A stretch of DNA of 27,513 bases from contig JAGTUZ010000046.1 in the NCBI GenBank assembly GCA_018224415.1, forward strand, positions 1-27,513. Direction: 5' to 3'. The stretch is from Bacteroidota bacterium. Lineage in GTDB: Bacteria; Bacteroidota; Ignavibacteria; SZUA-365. This document shows positions 1 to 6,890 of this stretch, piece by piece. Position numbers and translations under genes: made by a program. Every line of letters begins with the position of its first letter. The stretch's first letter is position 1. The notes under the pieces are model-generated. The model had not been told where the DNA came from. It searched no databases and saw only the letters and a list, made by a program, of their open reading frames with translations.

Positions 1-2
1 AA

Positions 3-815
3 GGAATCTTCCACACCATGGACGGCGGCGCGCACTGGCACCTGCAATACGATCCCGGCAGGACCCGCATGACGGATGTCTTGTTCCTCGACGAACAGAT
101 CGGCTGGGCCGTGGACGATCATTCTCACGTTCTCGCAACCACCGATGGCGGTGTACGGTGGAATCGGACAAAACTCGATGCACCGGGACACGGTATCCTT
201 CTCGCCGTGACCTTTCTCGATGCCGCGCGTGGCTGGGTAGCAGCAGAAAAAGGGACCCTGTTTTCCCCTACCGACGGGGGCGCATCGTGGACGGAGCAAC
301 AGCTGCCCGTGTCGGGAGACATCTCGCATATCGCCTTCGCCGACGCCGGTCGCGGCATCTGCCTGACGGTCGACGGCGAGGGCGCCGCGACGACGGACGG
401 CGGAGAGACCTGGCGGGGATGGAGTTTCGGCAAGGACTACCGACCCGAAGCGCTCGCGCTTCCCGACGACACGACGGCCGTCATCCTCGCGACGATCAAC
501 CGGCAGAAAACCGTGGTCCTCCGCAGCAGCGACGGCGGACGTTCCTGGATCACAACAACCATTTCCGAAAGCGGCATGCCCGGCAGGGCACTGTCCATCA
601 GTGATGATGGTCATGGCTTGCTGTTTCTCGCGGACGGCGCTGCCTTCACCACCGCCGATGCGGGACTGACCTGGCAGACCCTTCAGACCCCATTGGGATT
701 CCCGGTCAGGGACGTTGACGTCCCCATCCCCGGACGCGTCTTCGTCGCCGGACACAACGGTTCCATCCTGCGAGTGGATTTGAAAGAGGGTACAAGGATC
801 CAGTCGAAACCCTGA
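3..815 (+). CDS. BNR/YCF48-type beta-propeller protein, 5'-truncated
   Basis: The reading frame is open to the left window edge: codons before the first visible ATG (position 18) read Gly-Ile-Phe-His-Thr and join smoothly to MDGGAHW, so the true start lies outside the window. The visible 271 residues contain repeated T-x-DGG-x-x-W blades (TMDGGAHW, TTDGGVRW, PTDGGASW, TTDGGETW, SSDGGRSW, TADAGLTW) spaced about 40-45 residues apart, interleaved with GWA/GWV turns. This is the pattern of BNR/Asp-box and YCF48 (photosystem II stability factor HCF136-like) propellers, which in the FCB group are mostly secreted or surface proteins of unknown ligand. No catalytic sialidase residues can be identified. 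The C-terminus ends soon after the last blade without a recognisable sorting domain, so the N-terminus would be needed to judge export. Fold assignment is firm, function unknown. Confidence 0.8.
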   Translation, partial: GIFHTMDGGAHWHLQYDPGRTRMTDVLFLDEQIGWAVDDHSHVLATTDGGVRWNRTKLDAPGHGILLAVTFLDAARGWVAAEKGTLFSPTDGGASWTEQQLPVSGDISHIAFADAGRGICLTVDGEGAATTDGGETWRGWSFGKDYRPEALALPDDTTAVILATINRQKTVVLRSSDGGRSWITTTISESGMPGRALSISDDGHGLLFLADGAAFTTADAGLTWQTLQTPLGFPVRDVDVPIPGRVFVAGHNGSILRVDLKEGTRIQSKP

Positions 816-832
816 TTCGGCTGGGTGAGTCC

Positions 833-912
833 GCATACTGCGTACAGCGTACTGCGTACAGCATACAGCGTACAGCGTACAGCATACAGCATACAGCGTA
901 CAGCATACAGCG
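833..912. repeat. Tandem heptamer array, 11 units
   Basis: Eleven head-to-tail 7-bp units of consensus GCRTACW (GCGTACA, GCATACA, with GCATACT and GCGTACT near the left end) run without interruption from 833 to 909 and end in a partial GCG. The two variable positions (A/G at 3, A/T at 7) alternate irregularly. The array starts 18 bp after the stop of the propeller gene. A 7-bp period gives long open frames on both strands, but these are artefacts. Confidence 0.95.
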
Positions 913-967
913 TCCTTCGTCCTGCCGTATTGCATGCATCCCCTCATTCAGCTACGGCGCGCTGGGG

Positions 968-1088
968 CGCGCCGTCCCCAGACCCGCGCCGTCCCCAGAC
1001 CCGCGCCGTCCCCGGACCCGCGCCGTCCCCAGACCCGCGCCGTCCCCAGACCCGCGCCGTCCCCAAACCCGCGCCGTCCCCAAACCCG
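968..1088. repeat. 17-bp minisatellite, 7 units, upstream of nikR
   Basis: Seven consecutive 17-bp units of consensus CGCGCCGTCCCCAGACC cover 968-1086. Differences are limited to the AGA core, which is GGA in unit 3 and AAA in the last two units. The array ends 58 bp before the nikR start codon, so it borders or overlaps the expected nikR promoter. Together with the heptamer array it fills most of the 331-bp gap between the propeller gene and nikR; the remainder (913-967 and 1089-1135) shows nothing clear except a pyrimidine-rich stretch. Confidence 0.95.
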
Positions 1089-1146
1089 TTTTTCCAATTC
1101 CCCTCCCTCCTCCGTACATTACCACCCGACAACACGGAGAATGACA

Positions 1147-1560
1147 ATGAAACTCATCCGCTTCGGCGTGTCGCTGCCGGAGGACCTCAGTCAAAAATTC
1201 GACCGTCTCATCAAGCGCAAGCGATACCCCAACCGCTCCGAAGCCATCCGTGACATGATCCGGCGCGAGTTGGTGCAGGAGGACATCGACAGCGATCGCG
1301 AGGTGGCGGGCGTGCTGAGCCTGTTGTACGACCACCACAAAACCGCGATCTCGGAAACCCTCAATGCGCTGCAGCACAACCATCACGAGTCGATCATCTC
1401 GACCACACATGTACATCTCGACCATGACAACTGCCTTGAAGTCATCATGCTGCACGGTCGTGCGAGGGACATCAAGACATTCGCCGACGGCATCATCTCC
1501 ATCAAGGGCGTCAAGCATGGCGGGCTGCATCTCACTTCCACAGGCGAGGAACAGCACTGA
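1147..1560 (+). CDS. nikR: NikR-type nickel-responsive transcriptional regulator
   Basis: This 137-residue protein is a close match in length and layout to NikR. Residues 1-45 form the ribbon-helix-helix DNA-binding domain (RFGVSLPEDL then NRSEAIRDMIR), and residues 55-137 the ACT-like nickel-binding domain with HVHLDHDNCLEV. By alignment with E. coli NikR (ligands H76, H87, H89, C95) all four high-affinity nickel ligands are present as H77, H88, H90 and C96. Start: GGAGA at 1136-1140 lies 6 nt before ATG 1147; an in-frame ATG at 1141 directly abuts that site and is less likely. NikR represses or activates nickel uptake genes when nickel binds. It is followed without a gap (TGA then GTG) by the ECF T-component gene, so nikR, the T gene and the ATPase gene are probably one operon. 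The likely operator of the receptor gene lies at 3026-3052. Confidence 0.95.
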   Translation: MKLIRFGVSLPEDLSQKFDRLIKRKRYPNRSEAIRDMIRRELVQEDIDSDREVAGVLSLLYDHHKTAISETLNALQHNHHESIISTTHVHLDHDNCLEVIMLHGRARDIKTFADGIISIKGVKHGGLHLTSTGEEQH

Positions 1561-2145
1561 GTGGAGCGGACAGGCATCATAAACCAACTCCTGCGCCGCC
1601 TGCGTTTCGTCGTACCCATGCTGCTGGCGCTGGGCGTACTCGTCCTTCTGCGCGCACCCGGTGAGGAGGTCATGTTCCGCCTCGCCGGTATCAGGATCAC
1701 GCAGGAAGCCCTGACCACGGCGGGATGGACCACCATTCGCCTGCTGGCCATCGCCACGGCGTCGATGCTGTTTACCCTTCTCGTCCCGCTCTCGCACGTC
1801 GTCGACGGCATGCGGCGTGTGCGCATACCGCACCCGGTGGTATCGGTGACGTGGATGACCGAACGCTTCCTGGCAATACTCACTTCGGACCTGCGCCGAA
1901 CGATGGACGGTGTACGTGCCCGTTCCGCGGCGCTTGCGCTTCCCCGCCGCGTACTGCTCGGCACACGCATCGCGGCAAGTTTTCTCCTGCGTGCGGTGGC
2001 GCGCAGCGAATATCTGGCCGACGCCATGACCGCACGTGGTTTCGACGGACGCATTCCCATCCTCCCGGGCGCACGCTGGATGCGGCGAGACAGCTTCATC
2101 GCAAGCGCCTGCCTGGTTGTTTTCATCGTGGCGATTGTCCTGTGA
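1561..2145 (+). CDS. ECF transporter transmembrane (T) component, short form
   Basis: Predicted T subunit (EcfT/CbiQ/NikQ family) that couples the ATPase to a substrate-binding S component in the inner membrane. Hydrophobic segments lie near residues 14-30, 58-80 and 176-193. Two cytoplasmic coupling motifs are visible: RARS (about 119) and ADAMTARGF (about 152-160), matching the paired X-R-x signature helices of T subunits that bind the ATPases. At 194 residues it is shorter than typical family members (roughly 230-270) and lacks the usual N-terminal DPRxKL block and first helices. No upstream extension is possible because the nikR stop codon is in frame immediately before the GTG start. A GAGGA at 1546-1550 fits as ribosome-binding site. 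The 3' end overlaps the ATPase gene by 4 bp (GTGA), implying translational coupling. Substrate cannot be read from this subunit; linkage to nikR suggests nickel. Confidence 0.85.
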   Translation: MERTGIINQLLRRLRFVVPMLLALGVLVLLRAPGEEVMFRLAGIRITQEALTTAGWTTIRLLAIATASMLFTLLVPLSHVVDGMRRVRIPHPVVSVTWMTERFLAILTSDLRRTMDGVRARSAALALPRRVLLGTRIAASFLLRAVARSEYLADAMTARGFDGRIPILPGARWMRRDSFIASACLVVFIVAIVL

Positions 2146-2909
2146 AACGCGAGACCTCCCCCCATCCTGAACGCATCCTCGACTGCCGCGGTCTGCACTG
2201 CGCCTGGCCCGGCGGCGCGTTGGCACTCGAGGACGTGGACCTCACCATGAGACGCGGTGAGCGCGTGGCACTGATTGGTCCCAACGGTGCTGGCAAAAGC
2301 ACGCTGCTCCGCGCCCTGATCGGACTCGTGCCCTTCGAAGGAGAGATCCATGTCGAAGGACTGGCATTGCGGAAGTCCACCCTCCGGGATATCCGTTTGC
2401 GCATCGGTCTGGTCTTCCAGCATCCCGACGACCAGCTGTTCTCCCCGTCGATCGCCGAAGACGTGGCCTTTGGTCCTGCCGCGATGGGACTCTCCGCCGA
2501 CGAGGTCACGGAGCGGGTGCGAGAGGCACTCGACACGACAGGCCTCGGGGAGATGGCGGCACGCAATCCTCTCGAACTCAGCTACGGCGAACGTCGCCGC
2601 GCTGCCATCGCGACAGTGCTCTCGATGCGTCCCGTCCTGCTGGCAATGGACGAACCCTCCTCCAACCTCGATCCTGCCCACCGCCGCCGGCTCATCCGCT
2701 GGCTGCAGGAGCAGACCGACCTCACCCTGCTGCTCGCAACGCATGATCTCGACATGGCCGCGGAAACCTGTACCCGCGCCGTCCTGCTCTCACGCCGCAT
2801 CGTTGCCGACGGACCGATCCGGGACATCCTCGCCGACCGCGCGCTGCTCGAACGGCATGACCTCGAACCCCCGCTGGGCATGCAGGGCATGCGGTATTAC
2901 GAAACATAA
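2142..2909 (+). CDS. ECF transporter ATPase (CbiO/EcfA-like)
   Basis: ABC ATPase of 255 residues energising the ECF importer. Visible motifs: Walker A GPNGAGKST (46-54), Q-loop VFQHPDDQLF with Q93, signature LSYGE (146-150), Walker B VLLAMDE (E171 catalytic) and H-loop H201. The HPDDQLF sequence after the Q-loop is characteristic of energy-coupling factor ATPases (CbiO/NikO/EcfA). The signature has Tyr in place of the usual first Gly of LSGGQ. Only one ATPase gene is present, so the complex probably uses a homodimer as in CbiMNQO/NikMNQO systems. The GTG start at 2142 overlaps the T-component stop; an open frame extends upstream to 1725 but lies inside the T gene. After the stop come 156 bp containing short hairpins and then the receptor gene. 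Confidence 0.93.
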   Translation: MKRETSPHPERILDCRGLHCAWPGGALALEDVDLTMRRGERVALIGPNGAGKSTLLRALIGLVPFEGEIHVEGLALRKSTLRDIRLRIGLVFQHPDDQLFSPSIAEDVAFGPAAMGLSADEVTERVREALDTTGLGEMAARNPLELSYGERRRAAIATVLSMRPVLLAMDEPSSNLDPAHRRRLIRWLQEQTDLTLLLATHDLDMAAETCTRAVLLSRRIVADGPIRDILADRALLERHDLEPPLGMQGMRYYET

Positions 2910-2915
2910 TCCGTT

Positions 2916-2945
2916 CCGCCACGGCGGGCTGTCAGCCTGAGGCTG
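2916..2945 (+). other. Paired small hairpins after the ATPase gene
   Basis: CCGCC-ac-GGCGG followed closely by CAGCC-tga-GGCTG forms two short GC-rich stem-loops just after the ATPase stop codon. No U-tract follows, so this is at best a weak or factor-dependent terminator, or an mRNA-end stabiliser. Low confidence. Confidence 0.35.
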
Positions 2946-3025
2946 AGCGCCGCCCCAGGCCTTCTCCTCGCTTCCTTGCTTCGGATACGTCCACCTTGTA
3001 TCCAAAAAATGGCTTTTGTAGTTTA

Positions 3026-3052
3026 GTAACACGAATATGATTTTCGTGTTAC
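3026..3052. promoter_or_regulatory. Perfect palindrome, candidate NikR operator before the TonB receptor gene
   Basis: Arms GTAACACGAA (3026-3035) and TTCGTGTTAC (3043-3052) are exact reverse complements around the 7-nt centre TATGATT. Read as an operator it is GTAACAC-N13-GTGTTAC. Known NikR operators are palindromes with half-sites of about 6-7 bp separated by 13-16 bp, often beginning GTA (GTATGA-N16-TCATAC in E. coli), so size and spacing fit. It lies 13 bp before the receptor start codon, where a bound repressor would block transcription. The sequence around it is markedly AT-rich compared with the rest of the window, consistent with a promoter. Binding of NikR is an inference. Confidence 0.65.
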
Positions 3053-3065
3053 ACTGGAGCCCGAC

Positions 3066-4889
3066 ATGATCACGCACCTTCGCCACCTGGCACTGTTCAC
3101 CTTCCTGTTCACGCTGACCGTCACGGCACAGCAGAAAGAAGACGCCCCGCATTTTTCCCTGCGCGACTCCGTCGTGGTCGTGGCGAGCCGCTACGCCTCG
3201 CCGCTGGCACGCGAGACCAACTCGCTCACGGTCATTTCCGCCTCCACGATCGAGCGCATGGCTGACCACTCGCTGCTCGAGGCCGTGGCATGGGAAACAC
3301 CGTCTGCATACCTTGCCGACACGCGTCTTGGCGGCTTCGGTGTCGGATCAGCCGGCACGGGCATGCTCTCGCTGCGTGGCATGGGCGGAAAACCCAATAC
3401 CGGCGTGGCGGTGATGATCGACGGCCACCCGGATTTCATGGGGATCTTCGGACATCCGCTGCCGGACGTCTACGGCATGGATGAAGTCGAGCGAGTGGAC
3501 GTACTGCTCGGTCCCGCGTCCACGGTGTTTGGAAGCAGCGCCATGGGTGGCGTGGTGAACATCGTCAGTCGCTCGGCGCTGCGCAACAGCACGCGCGTAT
3601 CCGTCGAAGGCGGGAGCTGGAATACCTACGCCGCTTCGGCCGGCGTCAGCCGCCGCTTCGGCGACCACGGCCTGCAGCTCTCCGTTGCCCACAGCCACAG
3701 CGACGGACATGTGCCGCAGTCGGATTTCACCGGTTCGCGCGTGCAGGCATCCTGGGACTGGCGAATGTCCCCCGGCTGGCAGCTCTCCCTGCGGGGACGC
3801 TACGTGCCCTACACCTTCGACGACCCGACACGCACGGGCGACCCGGTGGGCCTCGGCACCTATGGCGACATCCAACGGGGCATGGGACAGATCGTGCTGC
3901 GCAATGACGGCGCTCTGCTCAGCGGATCCACACAAGCGCATGCGAATCTCGGCCATCACGAATTCTTCGACGGCTTCGTTTCCGACGATCGCTCCCTGGG
4001 TCTCTCCACCTACCAGCAATGGCGCGCGGGCGAACGCCTCAGCATCGCCGGCGGAGCGGACTTCCTGCATTACGGTGGCGAGACGAATATTGACGGGGAA
4101 GAACATCTGCTCTCGTCCTTCGGCGCCTATGCGCTGGGTATGTACAGCGTGACACACTGGCTGCACCTGCGCGCGGGCCTGCGCTGGCAGCAGCACAGCC
4201 TCGGGATCGACGGCCTTTCGCCGACGCTCGGTCTCAGCGTGCTTCCGCTCGAAGGCCTGCGCGTCTACGCCTCCATGCAAAGCGGCTTCCGCCACCCGAC
4301 CCTGCGCGAATTATACCTCTTCCCCTCATCCGACCCGACACTCACCGAGGAATACAGCCGCGGCTACGAGGCAGGACTCGAGTACGCGCTTCCCAAAGGA
4401 TCGCTGCGCTTCGCCGCCTTCCGCACCTCCGTTACCGACCTGATCACCACCGTGCCGAACCCGACGCCACCGCCGCCCGTGCGTTTCCGCAACGCGCTCG
4501 AGGCCGAGCAGTGGGGACTCGAGGCGTCCCTGCGCTGGCGCCTGTTTCCCTTCCTACGGACGCACCTGTCGTGGAGCAAGCTCGACCCTGACGAAATCAC
4601 GGCGTTCAATCCCGCACAGCAGTTCAAATATCAGCTTCTTGCCGATATGGGTCCCTTGCGCGCGACGCTTGCGGGCCAGTACGTGCATGGGCTGTTTGCC
4701 GGGGACAGGCGCGCGCTGCCGATGCCGGACTATCACGTGCTTGACCTGACCGTCAGCTGGCGTTTCCCGTGGATCGAGATGTTCGTGAAAGGACGCAATC
4801 TGCTGGACCGGCGGTACTCCATCCTCCCTGGCTACGCCGCTCCGGGTTCCCATGTTATCGTCGGACTGCGTTACGCGCTGGAGGATTGA
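3066..4889 (+). CDS. TonB-dependent outer-membrane receptor, probably for nickel or a nickel chelate
   Basis: A 607-residue TonB-dependent transporter. A signal peptide (residues 1-21, ending TVTA-QQ) is followed by a possible TonB box in DSVVVVAS, a plug domain (about 40-165; LRGMGGKPNTGVAVMIDG, then VERVDVLLGPASTVFGSSAMGGVVNIV, broken here by a conserved Pro-Ala), and a 22-strand-type barrel ending RNLLDRRYSILPGYAAPG and a C-terminal aromatic-rich strand. Such receptors import metal chelates or cobalamin across the outer membrane using TonB-ExbBD. A GGAG at 3056-3059 precedes the start. It lies between ECF A/T genes with nikR on one side and an ECF S gene on the other, and a NikR-sized palindrome sits in its leader; nickel or a nickel complex is therefore the best guess. 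Cobalamin or cobalt cannot be excluded, as the sequence alone does not set substrate. Confidence 0.93.
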   Translation: MITHLRHLALFTFLFTLTVTAQQKEDAPHFSLRDSVVVVASRYASPLARETNSLTVISASTIERMADHSLLEAVAWETPSAYLADTRLGGFGVGSAGTGMLSLRGMGGKPNTGVAVMIDGHPDFMGIFGHPLPDVYGMDEVERVDVLLGPASTVFGSSAMGGVVNIVSRSALRNSTRVSVEGGSWNTYAASAGVSRRFGDHGLQLSVAHSHSDGHVPQSDFTGSRVQASWDWRMSPGWQLSLRGRYVPYTFDDPTRTGDPVGLGTYGDIQRGMGQIVLRNDGALLSGSTQAHANLGHHEFFDGFVSDDRSLGLSTYQQWRAGERLSIAGGADFLHYGGETNIDGEEHLLSSFGAYALGMYSVTHWLHLRAGLRWQQHSLGIDGLSPTLGLSVLPLEGLRVYASMQSGFRHPTLRELYLFPSSDPTLTEEYSRGYEAGLEYALPKGSLRFAAFRTSVTDLITTVPNPTPPPPVRFRNALEAEQWGLEASLRWRLFPFLRTHLSWSKLDPDEITAFNPAQQFKYQLLADMGPLRATLAGQYVHGLFAGDRRALPMPDYHVLDLTVSWRFPWIEMFVKGRNLLDRRYSILPGYAAPGSHVIVGLRYALED

Positions 4890-4893
4890 CGAC

Positions 4894-5541
4894 ATGCCCC
4901 GAACGCCTGCTTCGCCCAACAGATATTCCGATATGGATACCCGATATCATTCTGCCGACGTCCGGCACTACGACCCGATTACCGATGACAGGGCGTCCGT
5001 CCGCCTTCTCCCCCTGGCGGCGATGTTCACCGCCCTCGGCGTCCTCTTTCCGCAGCTCTTTCACATGCTGGGCCTCGGTTCGACCTTTCTCCCGATGTTT
5101 CTGCCGGTGCTGGCCGCGGCAATGCTCCTTCCGCAACGCCTGGCGCTGATCGTCGGCATTCTCACACCGCTCGCGAGCTGGATGCTCACGGGCATGCCGC
5201 CGCTCTCCCCACCGATCCTTCCCCTGATGGTCATCGAACTCACCGCAGTCGCACTGGTCGCGGGCACGCTGCGGCGGGGACTCCGCTGGCCAGCGATCGT
5301 CGTGGTGTCAGTGGCCATGGCCGCCGACCGCCTCCTGCTGCTGCTGATCATCGAAGGAGTCAGCGCCGTCGCGGGCATCCGCCATCCACTTCTCGGACCC
5401 GCCGCCGTCCTGGCCGGTCTCCCCGGAGTGGCGATGGCGATAATTGTTCTCCCCCCGACAGTAGCGCTCATCGAATCCCGTTTCCCCCGTCTGGCGGCGG
5501 CACGAGCGGAACGAAGCATCGCACGGCGACGGGAGGACTGA
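4894..5541 (+). CDS. ECF transporter S component (substrate-binding membrane protein), not CbiM/NikM type
   Basis: A 215-residue protein with about six membrane helices (near residues 37-57, 62-80, 82-100, 108-126, 130-152, 168-190) after a polar 35-residue N-terminus. The segments AMFTALGVLFPQLFHMLG, FLPMFLPVLAA and LTGMPPLSPP followed by MVIELTAVALVAG strongly recall the generic ECF S-component family whose members bind vitamins and other small molecules. It lacks the N-terminal MHIxxG metal-binding segment of CbiM/NikM, so it is not the standard Ni/Co S unit. Start: GGAGG at 4880-4884 sits 9 nt before ATG 4894; an in-frame upstream ATG (4852) would overlap the receptor gene. With the T and A genes at 1561-2909 it completes an ECF importer. 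Substrate unknown; the locus points to nickel or an organic nickel carrier. Confidence 0.8.
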   Translation: MPRTPASPNRYSDMDTRYHSADVRHYDPITDDRASVRLLPLAAMFTALGVLFPQLFHMLGLGSTFLPMFLPVLAAAMLLPQRLALIVGILTPLASWMLTGMPPLSPPILPLMVIELTAVALVAGTLRRGLRWPAIVVVSVAMAADRLLLLLIIEGVSAVAGIRHPLLGPAAVLAGLPGVAMAIIVLPPTVALIESRFPRLAAARAERSIARRRED

Positions 5542-5542
5542 C

Positions 5543-6145
5543 GTGAATGCGCTCATCAAAAAGCAGGCCTTCTTCGACGAGGTCGTCCCGCGCTGGATTC
5601 TCGATACCGAGGAACGCAGCACGCGGCTGTATGAACTGTTTATGCGTTTCGATCTTCCCTTGATCGGACCCATTCTCGACGTGGGTGCCGGCGCCGGCAT
5701 CCTCCTGCCTCTCCTTCGGAGATTTGCACCAGCCGCCCCCATCGTCGAACTCGAGGTCTCGATGGAAATGTTGCGCATGGCAAGAATCCTGCATGCCTCC
5801 CTGAACGACGTCACCTATGTCTTGGCTGATGGCCACCGCCTCCCCTTCCCCGACGCACACTTCGGCAGCATCCACTGCTTCAGCGTCTTTCCCCACCTGC
5901 ATGACCGCACGACGGCGATCGGCGAATTACATCGCGGCCTGCGTCCCGGCGGCCACCTGTGCATCCTCCATCTCATGGGACACGAACAGCTCAATGACCT
6001 GCATCGCGACGCCGGTCGCGTCGTGGCAGACGATGTACTGCCGCCCGTCGGTGTGCTGGCGGACATCCTGCGTCCCGCCGGCTTCGACATCACCCACGCC
6101 GAAGAACGCCCCGATCTTTATCTACTCCTGGCCACGGCACGCTGA
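5543..6145 (+). CDS. Class I SAM-dependent methyltransferase in the NikR/ECF locus
   Basis: A 200-residue class I methyltransferase. Motif I is ILDVGAGAG (44-52), the acidic ribose-binding residue is probably E71 in VELEVS, the ADGHRLPFPD block (95-104) gives D97, and SIHCFSVFPHL plus LRPGGHLCIL match the methyltransferase-11 (BioC/UbiE-like) fold. The C-terminal part carries LMGHEQLNDLHRDAG, whose His/Glu/His residues might bind substrate or a metal; this is conjecture. The GTG start at 5543 follows the S-component stop by one base and has GGGAGG at 5531-5536, so the two are translationally coupled. That tight linkage suggests the enzyme acts on the transported compound, for example processing a metallophore, but no substrate can be assigned. 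Confidence 0.88.
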   Translation: MNALIKKQAFFDEVVPRWILDTEERSTRLYELFMRFDLPLIGPILDVGAGAGILLPLLRRFAPAAPIVELEVSMEMLRMARILHASLNDVTYVLADGHRLPFPDAHFGSIHCFSVFPHLHDRTTAIGELHRGLRPGGHLCILHLMGHEQLNDLHRDAGRVVADDVLPPVGVLADILRPAGFDITHAEERPDLYLLLATAR

Positions 6146-6175
6146 TTCCCGAAACGAAGAAGGCTTTTCTACCCG

Positions 6176-6598
6176 CTACGGCAGGACATTCCCCACAGGG
6201 ATGTCACAGCGATGTCCTGGCTGTCCGTGCGGCGGATTGATCTTTCCTGCCTGTTGTCCTGCTGGTGCGGCGCTGGGCGCAGGTGCCGGGACAGCCGTGG
6301 GGGCGGGAATCCCTGTTGCAGGAGCCTGCTGTGCATTCGCGGGAGCGTCGTTCGTGCCACCAGTCTCCTGCGGAGCGGCAGCCGGCATGGACTGCTGTGC
6401 AGCTGCGGGGACGCTCCGGTCCATCATGCGAGACGGCGCGGGTTCTGTCGGCGAAACCACGATATATACAATACACGCAATCAATGCGACCGACAGCCCG
6501 GCGATAATCATTTTCATGTTCTTGACGGACTGCTCCAGCGACGATTTCCTGTTCACATCCATTGGAGCGGGGGATTTGCGCGTTGGGGTCTTTTTCAT
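6176..6598 (-). CDS. Ala/Pro-rich single-pass membrane protein with conserved NPPHGQPGHRCDIPVG tail
   Basis: A 140-residue protein: a basic cytoplasmic N-terminus (MKKTPTRKSPAP), one membrane helix at about 29-49 (MKMIIAGLSVALIACIVYIV), then an Ala/Pro/Gln-rich low-complexity linker (50-118) and a C-terminal motif INPPHGQPGHRCDIPVG. I recall this His/Cys-containing tail from many hypothetical proteins of Bacteroidetes, which supports a real gene; its function is unknown to me. The linker probably spans periplasm, placing the tail near the outer membrane or wall. Start chosen at 6598 because AGAAGGA lies 8 nt upstream; an in-frame ATG at 6643 would add 15 residues with no good ribosome-binding site. 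It converges with the methyltransferase gene (30 bp apart) and diverges from the beta-barrel gene. Confidence 0.75.
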   Translation of the reverse strand: MKKTPTRKSPAPMDVNRKSSLEQSVKNMKMIIAGLSVALIACIVYIVVSPTEPAPSRMMDRSVPAAAQQSMPAAAPQETGGTNDAPANAQQAPATGIPAPTAVPAPAPSAAPAGQQAGKINPPHGQPGHRCDIPVGNVLP

Positions 6599-6890
6599 AT
6601 TCAGAGTCCTTCTTCCTGTATGATTGTACTTCCATCCATTCAACGTTTTGCTGATGGTGTTCCTGCAACGTGGCAGGGCCGGATTTCATGTTGCGTCACA
6701 AATGGCATGAATAAAAAATGTAGACAGGATTCCGTGAAGATGCAAGGTGGAAGCGCGGTCGCTTTCCCGCTCCGGCTTGATTTCTTTCATTTTTTCTTCA
6801 TATTGGAGAAACTTCCCCATGCGCTTTTCCGTACATAGTTCTCGATTCTGTCCTGAACTCTCTCACACATTTTTCTATAAGGAGTTTCCC

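Noticed and set aside
683..939. Minus-strand frames translating to LYAVRCT repeats
   Set aside because: Produced by the heptamer array; no start context and no sequence outside the repeat that looks coding.
952..2226. Long minus-strand open frame across nikR and the T gene
   Set aside because: It is the shadow of strongly conserved plus-strand genes and its N- and C-termini run through the tandem arrays; the translation has no family features.
3026..3052. Intrinsic terminator for the ATPase gene
   Set aside because: The stem is AT-rich, has no following T-run, and lies over 110 bp from the stop codon and 13 bp from the next start, which suits an operator better.
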